From Reyranella soli (GTDB taxonomy: Bacteria > Pseudomonadota > Alphaproteobacteria > Reyranellales > Reyranellaceae), in assembly GCF_007992495.1 (NCBI RefSeq), contig NZ_BKAJ01000048.1, positions 1-64,000 of the forward strand: a stretch of DNA of 64,000 nucleotides, given 5' to 3'. Shown piece after piece: positions 53,792 to 62,560 of this stretch; within the stretch, counting starts at the first letter, position 1; each line of letters begins with the position of its first letter. A program made the position numbers and the translations under genes. Under the pieces are notes generated by a model. The model saw only the letters and a list, made by a program, of their open reading frames with translations, did no database searches and was not told the origin of the DNA.

Positions 53792-54172
53792 ATGTTCGAA
53801 GTAGTGAAGACCGGGCTGCTGCCGTCGACGGCGCCCGTCAATGGAACCGTGAAGTCGGGCACGACGATTTACAGCGTGCAGGTGCCGCGTGATCAGACCA
53901 CCGGCAAGACGGTGGAAGGCGACATCAAGGTCCAGATGCGCCAGACGCTCAGCAACCTCAAGCAGGCGATCGAGGCCGGCGGCGGCACCCTGGCCGATGT
54001 GGCCCAGGTGATCATCTACATCACAGCCAAGTCCGACTTCGCCGGCATGAACGAGGTCTACAAGGAGTTCTTCCACGACCCCTATCCGAGCCGGGCGACG
54101 ATCGTCGCCGAGCTGATGGGCGAAGGCACGCTGGTCGAGATCGTGGCCCACGCCAATCTCGGCAAGGCATGA
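53792..54172 (+). CDS. RidA (YjgF/YER057c/UK114) family protein
   Basis: A 126-residue RidA-type protein. It has VKSGTTIYSVQVPRDQTTGK, TLSNLKQAIEAGGGTLADVAQV (quoted over two helices) and PYPSRATIVAELMGEGTLVEIV, where the conserved Arg binds carboxylates. RidA enzymes hydrolyse reactive enamine and imine intermediates to ketones and ammonia. Its place in an operon with a D-amino-acid-oxidase-type flavoprotein is meaningful, because such oxidases release imines. The stop overlaps the next gene start (ATGA). Confidence 0.93.
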   Translation: MFEVVKTGLLPSTAPVNGTVKSGTTIYSVQVPRDQTTGKTVEGDIKVQMRQTLSNLKQAIEAGGGTLADVAQVIIYITAKSDFAGMNEVYKEFFHDPYPSRATIVAELMGEGTLVEIVAHANLGKA

Positions 54173-55236
54173 GCCTCAAGGGCGCGATCGACCTTCGAGG
54201 CGTCACCAAACGGTACGGCGAGGAACGCGTCGTCGACGACATCAGCCTCGCCATCCGGCCGGGCGAGTTCTTCACGTTCCTCGGGCCCTCCGGCTCGGGC
54301 AAGACCACGACCCTGATGATGATTGCGGGCTTTGCCGGGGTCGATGGCGGCAGCATTGCCGTTGACGGTGCGGACGTGTCGGCGCTGGAGCCGCAACGCC
54401 GCGGCTTCGGCATGGTGTTCCAGAACTATGCGATCTTCCCGCACCTCAACGTGTTCGAGAACGTCGCCTTTCCGCTGCGCGCCCGCCACCGGCCCGAGCC
54501 GACGATCCGCGAGCGGGTCACCTGGGCGCTCGATCTCGTGCAGCTCGGCGCCTTCGCCGACCGCTTTGCGCGGCAATTGTCGGGCGGCCAGCAACAGCGT
54601 GTCGCCATCGCCCGCGCCATCGTCTTCGAGCCGCACATCGTGCTGATGGACGAGCCGCTGGGCGCGCTCGACAAGAACCTGCGCTACGACATGCAGGTCG
54701 AGATCAAGGAGATCCAGCGGCGGCTGGGCATGACCGTCGTCTACGTGACGCACGACCAGGAGGAGGCGATGAACATGTCAGACCGCATCGCCATCATGAA
54801 CCGCGGGCGCATCGCCCAGGTCGGCGTGCCGTCGGAGGTCTATGAGCGTCCGGCCAACGCCTTCGTCGGCCGCTTCGTCGGCGAGGCCAACATCCTGGAC
54901 GGCGGGGTCGAAGCGATCGAGGGCGACACGGCGATCCTGCGCATCGCCGGCCTCGCTCTTCGCGCCAAGGTGCGCGATACGGCGAAAGTCGGGCAGCGCG
55001 CCTCCCTGTTCGTGCGCCCCGAGCGCGTTGCGATTGGCGATGCGACCGGCAATCGCGTCGAGGGCCGTGTGCGGCGCGTCTCGTTCCTCGGCAACATCGT
55101 GCGCTACCAGGTCGAGATCGCGTCCTCGACCCATGTCGTGGTCGACGTCCAGAATTCGCGGCGGCAAGCCTATGCCGTCGACGATCCCATCGCGCTGGGT
55201 TGGTTGGTCGAGGACAGCCTGGTGCTGGCGGATTGA
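54169..55236 (+). CDS. Polyamine-type ABC transporter ATP-binding protein (PotA-like)
   Basis: A 355-residue ATPase: Walker A LGPSGSGKTTTLMMIAGF, signature LSGGQQQRVAIARAI, Walker B VLMDEPLGALDKNLR and a C-terminal TOBE domain (RASLFVRPERVAIGDATGN). The MNMSDRIAIMNRGRIAQVG stretch is typical of PotA/FbpC. It is coupled to ridA by a four-base overlap and precedes the two permeases. Confidence 0.93.
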   Translation: MSLKGAIDLRGVTKRYGEERVVDDISLAIRPGEFFTFLGPSGSGKTTTLMMIAGFAGVDGGSIAVDGADVSALEPQRRGFGMVFQNYAIFPHLNVFENVAFPLRARHRPEPTIRERVTWALDLVQLGAFADRFARQLSGGQQQRVAIARAIVFEPHIVLMDEPLGALDKNLRYDMQVEIKEIQRRLGMTVVYVTHDQEEAMNMSDRIAIMNRGRIAQVGVPSEVYERPANAFVGRFVGEANILDGGVEAIEGDTAILRIAGLALRAKVRDTAKVGQRASLFVRPERVAIGDATGNRVEGRVRRVSFLGNIVRYQVEIASSTHVVVDVQNSRRQAYAVDDPIALGWLVEDSLVLAD

Positions 55237-55238
55237 CC

Positions 55239-56090
55239 ATGACCCGCACCACCACCGCGATATGGCGAGATCCTGGCATCCTCATCGTGCCGGCGATCGC
55301 CTTTCTGGTGCTGGGCTTCGCGGTCCCTCTGGCCCTGTTCTTCGTCGAGACGCTGCGCGAGATCGGCAGCTTCGCCGACATCGTCGACGAGGCCGTGACC
55401 ACGATCTCCTCGCGCGCCGTGGTCAATGCCATGTTCACCACCAACTGGATCGCGCTGCTGGTGACCCTGCTGACGTTGTTCGCCGGCTATCCCATCGCCT
55501 ACGTCCTGGCCAACAGCGATCGGCTGCGCTTCACCCTGATCCTGTTCTGCATCATCGTGCCCTACTTCACGAGCGTCATCGTGCGGACCTACTCGTGGAT
55601 GGTGCTGCTGGGCCGCAACGGCATCATCAACCAGCTCCTGCTTGGCAGCGGCCTGGTCGACCATCCCATCGCGCTGCTCTACAACAAGCTCGGCATCGTG
55701 ATCGGCATGACCTACGTGCTGCTGCCGTATATGATCCTGACGCTCTACGCGGCGATGAAGGCGATCGACCCCAGCTTCCTGCGCGCGGCACACGCCCTGG
55801 GGGCAAGCCGGACCTACGCCTTCCTGCACGTCTATCTCCCGCTCAGTGCGCATGGCGTCCTGTCGGGATGCCTGATCGTCTTCATCCTCGCCATCGGCTT
55901 CTTCATCACGCCGGCGCTGATGGGCGGGCCGTCCGACGTCATGATCGCCATGCTGATCGAGCGCTCGGTCGAGATCACGCTCGACTGGCCGAGTGCGGCC
56001 ATCATGTCGCTGCTGCTGCTGGCGGTAACCCTTGTGCTCTATGCGGTGTACTACCGGGTGACCGACGTGCGCCGGATGATGGGAACCTGA
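55239..56090 (+). CDS. ABC transporter permease (PotB-like)
   Basis: A 283-residue membrane subunit with six predicted helices. It has FAGYPIAYVLANSDRLRF and the EAA loop LRAAHALGASRTYAFLHVYL. The ATG at 55239 begins 3 bases after the ATPase stop; the longer open frame would run into that gene. It pairs with the PotC-like permease 4 bases downstream. Confidence 0.92.
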   Translation: MTRTTTAIWRDPGILIVPAIAFLVLGFAVPLALFFVETLREIGSFADIVDEAVTTISSRAVVNAMFTTNWIALLVTLLTLFAGYPIAYVLANSDRLRFTLILFCIIVPYFTSVIVRTYSWMVLLGRNGIINQLLLGSGLVDHPIALLYNKLGIVIGMTYVLLPYMILTLYAAMKAIDPSFLRAAHALGASRTYAFLHVYLPLSAHGVLSGCLIVFILAIGFFITPALMGGPSDVMIAMLIERSVEITLDWPSAAIMSLLLLAVTLVLYAVYYRVTDVRRMMGT

Positions 56091-56094
56091 CGCC

Positions 56095-56898
56095 GTGGCG
56101 CAGCGCTTCTCCCCCGCCCTGTCGACCTACGTGGCCTTCGCCTGCGCAGGCCTCCTGGCGCCGATCATCATCGTCGTCATCCTGTCGTTCGGCGGCGAGG
56201 GCTATCTGCACTTTCCGCCGACCTCCTTCTCCCTGAAGTGGTTCAACACCTTCTTCGGCGACACGCGCTGGCGACAGTCGCTGGCGTCGAGCGCCGTGAT
56301 CGCCCTGATCGCCTGCGTCATCGCCACGGTCATCGGCTTCCTCGCCGCCTACGCGCTGGTGCGCAGCGAGATGCGGGCCAAGAAGTTCATCCTGTCGCTG
56401 ATGCTGATGCCGATCATCGTGCCCACGGTGATCACCGCGATCGCCATGTACTTCCTGACCGCCAAGATGGGGCTGGTCGGCAACATGCTGTGGATCGGCT
56501 TCTGCCACGCCATCATCGCCCTGCCGGTGGTGCTGCTGATCCTGCTGGCCGCGCTGCAGGGCGTCGACGTCAACCTCGAGCGCGCCGCTCTCAGCCTGGG
56601 CGCCAGCCGGAGCCGCGTCTTCTTCAAGGTCGTGGTGCCGATCGCCTTTCCCGGCGTCATGTCGGCGGCGCTGTTCGCGTTCCTCGCCTCGTTCGACGAG
56701 CTGGTGATCTCCCTGTTCCTGGCCGGTGCGCGGGCACAGACCCTGCCGGTACGCATCTGGAACAGCCTGCATCTCGAGATCGAGCCCGTGGTCGCCGCAG
56801 CCGCGACCTTCCTCATCGGCGTCACCGGCATCGTCCTGCTGGTCGACGGCGGCATCCGGCGCCTGCGCGGCAGCCTCACCAGAAAGACGGAGACATGA
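56095..56898 (+). CDS. ABC transporter permease (PotC-like)
   Basis: A 267-residue permease starting at GTG 56095. PotC features are SFSLKWFNTFFGDTRW, the EAA loop LERAALSLGASRSRVFFKVV and VMSAALFAFLASFDELVISL. Its stop overlaps the ATG of the M24 gene (ATGA, 56895-56898), which supports that ATG as the real M24 start. Confidence 0.92.
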   Translation: MAQRFSPALSTYVAFACAGLLAPIIIVVILSFGGEGYLHFPPTSFSLKWFNTFFGDTRWRQSLASSAVIALIACVIATVIGFLAAYALVRSEMRAKKFILSLMLMPIIVPTVITAIAMYFLTAKMGLVGNMLWIGFCHAIIALPVVLLILLAALQGVDVNLERAALSLGASRSRVFFKVVVPIAFPGVMSAALFAFLASFDELVISLFLAGARAQTLPVRIWNSLHLEIEPVVAAAATFLIGVTGIVLLVDGGIRRLRGSLTRKTET

Positions 56899-58033
56899 CG
56901 AACGCTAATCCTCACTTCTCGCGGCCGAGTTCGCCGGCCGTCTCGAGCGGCTGCGCAGCCGGCTGCGCGCCCTCGGCGTCGAGGCCGCGCTGTTTGACGA
57001 GATCGAGGCCATGACCTGGATCACCGGCTACGGCAATTCGGAGAACCGCTGGCGTTGCGTCGTCGTTCCGGTCGACAAGGAACCGTTCTTCCTCATCCGC
57101 GCCCTCGATGCCGGACAGTGCCGCAAGCGCAACTGGATCGCCGACGTGCCGCAGTACCGCGACTGGGAGGATCCGTTTCCCGTGCTGGCGGAGCGTTTCG
57201 CCGATCGCGGGCTGTCGGGTGCGCGCATCGGACTCGACTTCAATTCCTACGGCATGCCGCTTGGTCGCTTCGCCCAGCTCAAGGCCGCGCTGCCCAATGT
57301 CGAGTTCGTCGACATCGGGCCGCTGGTCTGGGAGCTGCGGCTGATCAAGTCGGAGGCCGAGATCGGCCTTCTGCGGCGTGCCGCCGGCATCGCCGACCAG
57401 ACCATGACGCGTGTCGCCGCCGCCTGCCGGCTGGGCTTGGCGCAGCGCGATGCCGCGCGCGTCGCGGTCGCGAGCTATGTCGAGCTCGGCGCCGATCCCG
57501 GGCCGCCCGGTCCGATCTCGGCGGGCCGGGGCTGGGATTTCCTGCACGCGCATCTCGACGACACGCCGCTCAGCGATGGCGACGTCGTGCATGTCGAGTT
57601 GATCCCCTCGGTCGGCGGCTACAGTGCGCGCCTGATGCGCTGCATCTGCATTGGCCCGATCGGCGTGGATCGCCAGCGTGCGGCCACGAAGCTGGCCGAG
57701 CTTCAGGAGCGCCAGATCGCCGCCATGCGTCCTGGCGTCGAAGCGCGCGCGGTCGATGCGATCCTGCGTGAGGGCGTCATCAAGGAAGGGCTGCGCGAGT
57801 CGTTCGACAATATCAGCGGCTACACGCTCGGCCTCTATGCACCCGCCGGGCCACGCACCAGCGATTTCACGCGCATGTTCCATCCCAAGGCCGATTGGCG
57901 GCTCGAGGCGGGCATGGTGTTTCACATGTATGCCTCGGCGGCCGGCGTCTCGTTCATCGAGACAGTGCTGGTCTCGGCCGATGGCCCGCAACGCCTGACC
58001 AGCCTGCCACGCACCCTGTTCGGCACTGATTGA
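56895..58033 (+). pseudogene. M24-fold (creatinase/prolidase-like) hydrolase, one-base frameshift near the N-terminus
   Basis: The ATG at 56895 encodes MTNANPHFSR and then loses frame at 56922-56926. In the frame used downstream, the bases from 56924 encode AEFAGRLERLRSRLRALG, the normal start of the M24 creatinase-like domain, so one G appears to be missing. The rest (57011-58033, 340 residues from the next ATG) is intact. In the C-terminal pita-bread domain four of five metal ligands are replaced: HVELIPSVGGYSARLMR (Asp to Glu, Asp to Arg), ISGYTLGL (His to Tyr), MVFHMYAS (Glu to Tyr), with only FIETVLVS retained. That is the pattern of metal-free relatives such as creatinase. It may be a sequencing error or a real lesion. 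Confidence 0.8.
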
Positions 58034-58047
58034 TTCGGGAGAGTACG

Positions 58048-59298
58048 ATGTCCCAACCAGATCCTGCGATTGTCGTGATCGGCGCCGGCGTGGTCGGTCT
58101 GTCTACGGCACTCTACCTTCGTCGCTCGGGCCGCGATGTGGTGGTGATCGATCCGCTGCCGCCGCCGGGCGGTGCGTCCTTCGGCAATGCCGGCATGATC
58201 AGCGCCGACACCTCGGTGCCCATCGCGCTGCCCGGCATGCTGCGCAAGGTACCATCGTGGCTGACCGATCCGCTGGGACCGCTCGCCGTGCGCCCCTCCT
58301 ATTTTCCCAAGGCGCTGCCGTGGCTGCTGAAATGGATCGCGGCCAGCCGCATGCCGCGCGTCCTGGAAATCTCCGACGCTATGCGCGCGCTGCACAAGGA
58401 CGCGTTCGCCTGCTGGAAGGATTTGCTCGGTCCGGAGAATTTCGCCGATCTGGTGCGACCGGTCGGCCAGGTCCATGTCTGGGAGGCCGACGGCGAATCG
58501 GAGAGTGCTGCCCTGGAGCGCAAGTTGCGCGAGCGCCAGGGCATTCCGAGCCAGACGCTGGGTTTCGACGACCTGCGGCAGATGTTTCCCGGCATCTCGC
58601 CGGCCGTGCGTCGGGGCGTGCTGGTGCCGGGCAATGGCTACACCGTGAGCCCGCAGCGCATCGTGCAGACGCTTCATCGGCTGTTCATGGAGGCAGGTGG
58701 GCGACTGGTGCCCGAGAATGTGATGAAGATCCTGCCGCGCGAGGACGGCGCCTATGACGTCATGACCAATGTCGGCTTCCATCGCGCCCAGCGGATCGTC
58801 GTCGCGGCCGGCGCCCGCTCGGTTCGCCTGCTCGAGCCGCTCGGCATCCGCGTGCCGCTCGAGGCCGAGCGCGGGTACCACGTCATGCTGCCGACGCCCA
58901 ACGTTTCGCTGACCACGACCATATCGAACAAGAGCCGTTCCTTCGGCGTCACGCCGATGGAGCACGGGCTCAGGGTGGCGGGTACGGTCGAGATCGCCGG
59001 CCTCGAGGCGGCGCCCGACGAGCGCCGCGCCAAGGCCTTGCTTGCCAATGTCCGCACGATGTTCCCCGACGTGAACACCGACGACCACCGCTTCTGGATG
59101 GGCTTCCGTCCGTCGACACCCGACAGCCTGCCGATGCTGGGCGAGGTAACGGGCCGGCCGGGCTTGTTCCTCGCCGTCGGCCACGGCCACTTCGGCATGA
59201 CGGGCGGGCCGCCGAGCGGCCGCCTGGTCTCACAGCTGATCAACGGCAAGCCGACGGCCATCGACGTCGCGGCCTATGCGCCTCAACGCTTCGCCTGA
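58048..59298 (+). CDS. FAD-dependent D-amino acid oxidase/dehydrogenase family protein (DadA-like)
   Basis: A 416-residue flavoprotein that oxidises amino or N-methyl amino acids to imines. It has the Rossmann start IVVIGAGVVGLSTALYLRRS, the GGASFGNAGMISADTSVP segment of DadA relatives and the C-terminal MGFRPSTPDSLPMLGEV plus GHGHFGMTGGP FAD motif. The ATG at 58048 follows CGGGAGAG. It is the last gene of the operon, 14 bases after the M24 gene. RidA upstream would deal with its imine product. D-amino acids, sarcosine-like and other secondary amines are possible substrates. Confidence 0.92.
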   Translation: MSQPDPAIVVIGAGVVGLSTALYLRRSGRDVVVIDPLPPPGGASFGNAGMISADTSVPIALPGMLRKVPSWLTDPLGPLAVRPSYFPKALPWLLKWIAASRMPRVLEISDAMRALHKDAFACWKDLLGPENFADLVRPVGQVHVWEADGESESAALERKLRERQGIPSQTLGFDDLRQMFPGISPAVRRGVLVPGNGYTVSPQRIVQTLHRLFMEAGGRLVPENVMKILPREDGAYDVMTNVGFHRAQRIVVAAGARSVRLLEPLGIRVPLEAERGYHVMLPTPNVSLTTTISNKSRSFGVTPMEHGLRVAGTVEIAGLEAAPDERRAKALLANVRTMFPDVNTDDHRFWMGFRPSTPDSLPMLGEVTGRPGLFLAVGHGHFGMTGGPPSGRLVSQLINGKPTAIDVAAYAPQRFA

Positions 59299-59367
59299 CG
59301 CTTGCGTGCGCCCTGAGGTCAGCCGTAGCGCAGCCAGTGACTGCGGGCTTCGGCAAACCGGGGCAGG

Positions 59368-59883
59368 TCACCGGGCGTAGCGCGTGAACACGAAGTCGCG
59401 TGCCCTGATGGGCTCGTGGCACGCGAAGCAGGTGTTGTGCATCGCTTCGTCGGCTGGCTTTCCGTCGTCGAATTGGGCAAAGCCCCAGCCGCCTGTCGCG
59501 GCGTACTTCCGCGAGTCCTTGACCATGAACTGCACACCGTTTTTCGGGGCGCCGGCGACATGGGACTGGACACGGCCGAAAACCTTGTTGTTCTCCTCCG
59601 ACGAATCGTAGCTCCAGGCGAGCCGGGCAATGATCGCGCCGTCCGGAAATGGCAGCGTCCCTTCGCGATAGGCCTTGACGGCGATGTCGTTGCCAAGGAT
59701 GGCACGGATGTCATCGAGGTGGCCTTCCTCCCGCGCGACGGAGATCAATCGCCAATCCCGGTAATCGGCAGGCAGCTTGATGCCGTAGACCGGGGCGGCG
59801 TCGTCGTGGGTCTGCCCTGCGGCGGCGGCGATTATGCCGGTCAAGGCTCCAACGGCCAGCAGCGCGGAAGCAATTCGAAACAT
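59368..59883 (-). CDS. Cytochrome P460-family c-type heme protein
   Basis: A 171-residue exported protein. The signal peptide covers residues 1-~23. The P460 domain has DWRLISVAREEGHLDDIRA and RVQSHVAGAPKNGVQFMVKD (quoted without interruption to 20), and a single CxxCH heme site in NTCFACHEPIRARDFVFTRY near the C-terminus. Characterised P460 proteins oxidise hydroxylamine or bind NO through a lysine-crosslinked heme; whether the crosslink lysine is present here cannot be judged by eye. It stands alone on the minus strand. Confidence 0.87.
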   Translation of the reverse strand: MFRIASALLAVGALTGIIAAAAGQTHDDAAPVYGIKLPADYRDWRLISVAREEGHLDDIRAILGNDIAVKAYREGTLPFPDGAIIARLAWSYDSSEENNKVFGRVQSHVAGAPKNGVQFMVKDSRKYAATGGWGFAQFDDGKPADEAMHNTCFACHEPIRARDFVFTRYAR

Positions 59884-60017
59884 TGTGCGATCTCCTTGAT
59901 CGACGAGAGTGGATCGCGATGCAGCAGCGAACCACTAGACGAAGGTGTTATCGTGGGACAAGGTGATCCGCGAAGGAAACATCACGCCGGAGTGACCGTT
60001 GCCGGCGGTATCACTCA

Positions 60018-61247
60018 TCATGCTCGCTTGTCGGAAACCACGACGCCATCCTTCAGCACGAGCTTGAGCTGGCGAACATTCTGGATGTCCTCCAGCGGAT
60101 TGCCGCCCACCACGATCAGGTCGGCCAGCTTGCCGACCTCGATCGTGCCAAGCTCGTCACCCACGCCGCAGACCGCCGCGCCGTTTCGGGTCGCGGCGAC
60201 AAGCGCCTGCCACGGCGTGGCGCCGTCGCGGACCCACAGTCCCAGTTCGAGCAGTGCGGCATCCTTGAGCGGACGGATGTCAGAACCCAGTGCCATCTTG
60301 ACGCCGGCCTTGAGCGCCTTCGCGAACCCGTCACGGTGAACATCCGACGCCGCGTCCGCGCGGCAGCACAAGGCATGCGCCATGTTGCGCTGCTTGACCC
60401 AGCGCTGCTCCCAATCGTTGTTCGCCTGGTCGGGCGTGAGGTGACTGATGGCGAGGGTCGGCACGTACCAGGTGTCGTGCTTCAGGAACAGCTCGATGCA
60501 TTCGTCATCGAGGATGTAGCCGTGCTCGACGCTGTGCGCCCCCAGCCGGATGGCGTTCTTGACCGCTTCGGGGTTGGTCGCATGGGCCATCACCTTGAAC
60601 TCGCGCAGGTGACAGATCTCGAAGGCCGCCTTCAGCTCGTCCTGCAGCAGGAAGGAGTGCCGGTGGAGATCCCAGGCCGGCCCCAGGATGCCTCCCGACA
60701 GGTTCAGCTTGATGTGGTCGACGCCATTCTTGATCTGCTCGCGGATCGCCTTGACGAAGCCGTAAGGGCTGTCGCACTCGAGCGCATGTCCGGAGGTCAG
60801 GAAGTGGCCGCCGGTCGTCGTGAGGAAGTGGCCGGAGGCGAACAGGCGCGGCCCGACATACTGGCCCGAGTCGAAGGCGCGCTTCCAGGCGACATCCATG
60901 TAGTGGTGCGCGCCGGCGCAGCGCAGCCCGGTAATGCCGGACTCGGTCAGTGCCGCCATCAGTCGATGGCCGAACAGCGTGACCTGGTCGGCCAGCGGCA
61001 TTTCGTGCGGAAGGTAGTAGTCCGGATGGATGTGGACGTCCCACAATCCGGGCATCAGATATGCGCCCCGGAGATCGATCCGGGTGGCGCCTTCTGCCGC
61101 CGGCGTGCTGCCGTCGGTGCGGATCTCGCGGATCCGTCCATTTTCGATCAGGACTGCCGCATTCGCGACGGCTTTGGGTTGGACGCAGTCTATGAGCGTG
61201 GCGTTCGTGAGCAGGGTTCGCACAGGCTGGTTACTCGCGTTCCCCAT
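60018..61247 (-). CDS. Amidohydrolase (imidazolonepropionase-like)
   Basis: A 409-residue metal-dependent hydrolase with a complete set of ligands: HxH in GLWDVHIHPDYYLP, the Lys in DHIKLNLSGG, His residues in VMAHATNPEAV and HSVEHGYIL, and the Asp in LGSDIRP. Small beta domains flank the barrel. This group includes Xaa-Pro dipeptidases, carbamate and lactone hydrolases. The ATG at 61247 follows GAGGAA and lies 17 bases inside the small upstream gene. No signal peptide. Confidence 0.9.
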   Translation of the reverse strand: MGNASNQPVRTLLTNATLIDCVQPKAVANAAVLIENGRIREIRTDGSTPAAEGATRIDLRGAYLMPGLWDVHIHPDYYLPHEMPLADQVTLFGHRLMAALTESGITGLRCAGAHHYMDVAWKRAFDSGQYVGPRLFASGHFLTTTGGHFLTSGHALECDSPYGFVKAIREQIKNGVDHIKLNLSGGILGPAWDLHRHSFLLQDELKAAFEICHLREFKVMAHATNPEAVKNAIRLGAHSVEHGYILDDECIELFLKHDTWYVPTLAISHLTPDQANNDWEQRWVKQRNMAHALCCRADAASDVHRDGFAKALKAGVKMALGSDIRPLKDAALLELGLWVRDGATPWQALVAATRNGAAVCGVGDELGTIEVGKLADLIVVGGNPLEDIQNVRQLKLVLKDGVVVSDKRA

Positions 61248-61425
61248 TCGCAAGTTCCTCGATTGCTTCCCGGCTCAACTCTTTCATTCCGGTCTGCAAA
61301 TCCGCGACGGTGACCCCTTCGGTACTTTTGAGATCGTTCAGCGCGTCCAGGACTTCATCAGCGGTATCGCATCCAATGTCGGTTTTTCCCGGGACATGGA
61401 TCACGAATCGTGTCTTTGGCGGCAT
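61231..61425 (-). CDS. Small hypothetical protein coupled to the amidohydrolase
   Basis: A 64-residue acidic protein beginning PPKTRFVIHVPGKTDIGCDT, with a predicted beta-hairpin and a C-terminal helix (KELSREAIEELANGERE). I do not recognise it. The ATG at 61425 has a perfect GAGGAGA site, stronger than the in-frame GTG at 61449. Its end overlaps the amidohydrolase start, so the two are translationally coupled; it could be a partner or chaperone of that enzyme. Confidence 0.65.
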   Translation of the reverse strand: MPPKTRFVIHVPGKTDIGCDTADEVLDALNDLKSTEGVTVADLQTGMKELSREAIEELANGERE

Positions 61426-61648
61426 ATCTCTCTCCTCTGTCACGGCCACTCTACGCCTGGGACGGGCGGTGCCCTAGGGACAATGCCAACCCCGGTGCAA
61501 GACTGGTTGTGTCGCACTGAACAAATCGCCACACTCGCACTCCGACTGAGCCAGCCTAGGCAGGCCACGACGAACGGGCCGCCTTCGCCGAACGGACAGG
61601 AAAGCCACCGCGCACCAGAACGCGGGGCCACTGGGAAGGAGCCGAACG

Positions 61649-62560
61649 ATGGTGGTCACGACCTCGATCGAGAGCCCGGCCGCGGCCACGAACACCACGC
61701 GTCTGGCGCGGCGGCGACGCGGCACATTTGCCGCTGACAAACTCTGGGCGTTGGCCTTCGTCACCCCCTATGTCGCGGTATTCGTGGCCTTCGTGATCTA
61801 CCCGATCGGCTATGGGCTGTGGTTGGGCAGCGATCCGGCCAGCTATCGCTCGCTGTTCAGCGATCCGGTCTATCCGCGCACGGTGGTGAACACCCTGCTC
61901 TACCTGCTGTTCGGCGTGAACCTGAAGTTGCTGCTGGCGCTGCTGCTATCGGGCTTTTTCATGCGCAAGGGCTGGTGGACGAAGATCCTGCTGCTGATCT
62001 TCATGCTGCCCTGGGCGGTGCCGGCGCTGCCGAGCTATCTGTCGATCAACTGGATGCTGAACGGCCAATGGGGGCTGATCAACAACATCATCTGGCATGT
62101 CGCGCAGGTCGATGGGCCGCCCTGGCTCGACAGTCACTACTTCGCGTTGGGTTCGGTCATTTACGGCCATATCTGGAAATGGCTGCCCTTCTGGACCCTG
62201 ATCTTCCTCGCCGGGCGCATGGCCATTTCGCTCGAACTGTATGAGGCGGCCGATGTCGATGGCGCGAGCCTGGTCCAGAAGTTCACGCATGTGACCCTGC
62301 CGCTGATGGCGGGGATGTACCTGGTCTGCACCATGCTCTCCACCATCTGGGCGTTGGGCGATTTCAACGCCGTGCGCTTCATCTCCGGCGGCGGCCCGGC
62401 GCTGTCGACGCACGTGCTCGCGACCCTGGGCATCCGCAACGCCTTCGAACTGGGCGATCCCCAGCTCGGCATGGCGACGGTGCTGACGGCGCTGCCCCTG
62501 CTGATCCCGCTGGTGATCCTGCTGATGCGCCAGTTGCGGCGCAGCGAGGTCACGATATGA
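61649..62560 (+). CDS. Sugar ABC transporter permease (MalF/UgpA type)
   Basis: A 303-residue permease of the CUT1 group, with LAFVTPYVAVFVAFVIYPIG as first helix and the EAA loop YEAADVDGASLVQKFTHVTL. AAGGAG precedes the ATG. A basic N-terminal stretch (LARRRRGTF) lies in the cytoplasm. It is the first gene of an operon that runs out of the window and is divergent from the small ORF at 61425. Confidence 0.92.
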   Translation: MVVTTSIESPAAATNTTRLARRRRGTFAADKLWALAFVTPYVAVFVAFVIYPIGYGLWLGSDPASYRSLFSDPVYPRTVVNTLLYLLFGVNLKLLLALLLSGFFMRKGWWTKILLLIFMLPWAVPALPSYLSINWMLNGQWGLINNIIWHVAQVDGPPWLDSHYFALGSVIYGHIWKWLPFWTLIFLAGRMAISLELYEAADVDGASLVQKFTHVTLPLMAGMYLVCTMLSTIWALGDFNAVRFISGGGPALSTHVLATLGIRNAFELGDPQLGMATVLTALPLLIPLVILLMRQLRRSEVTI

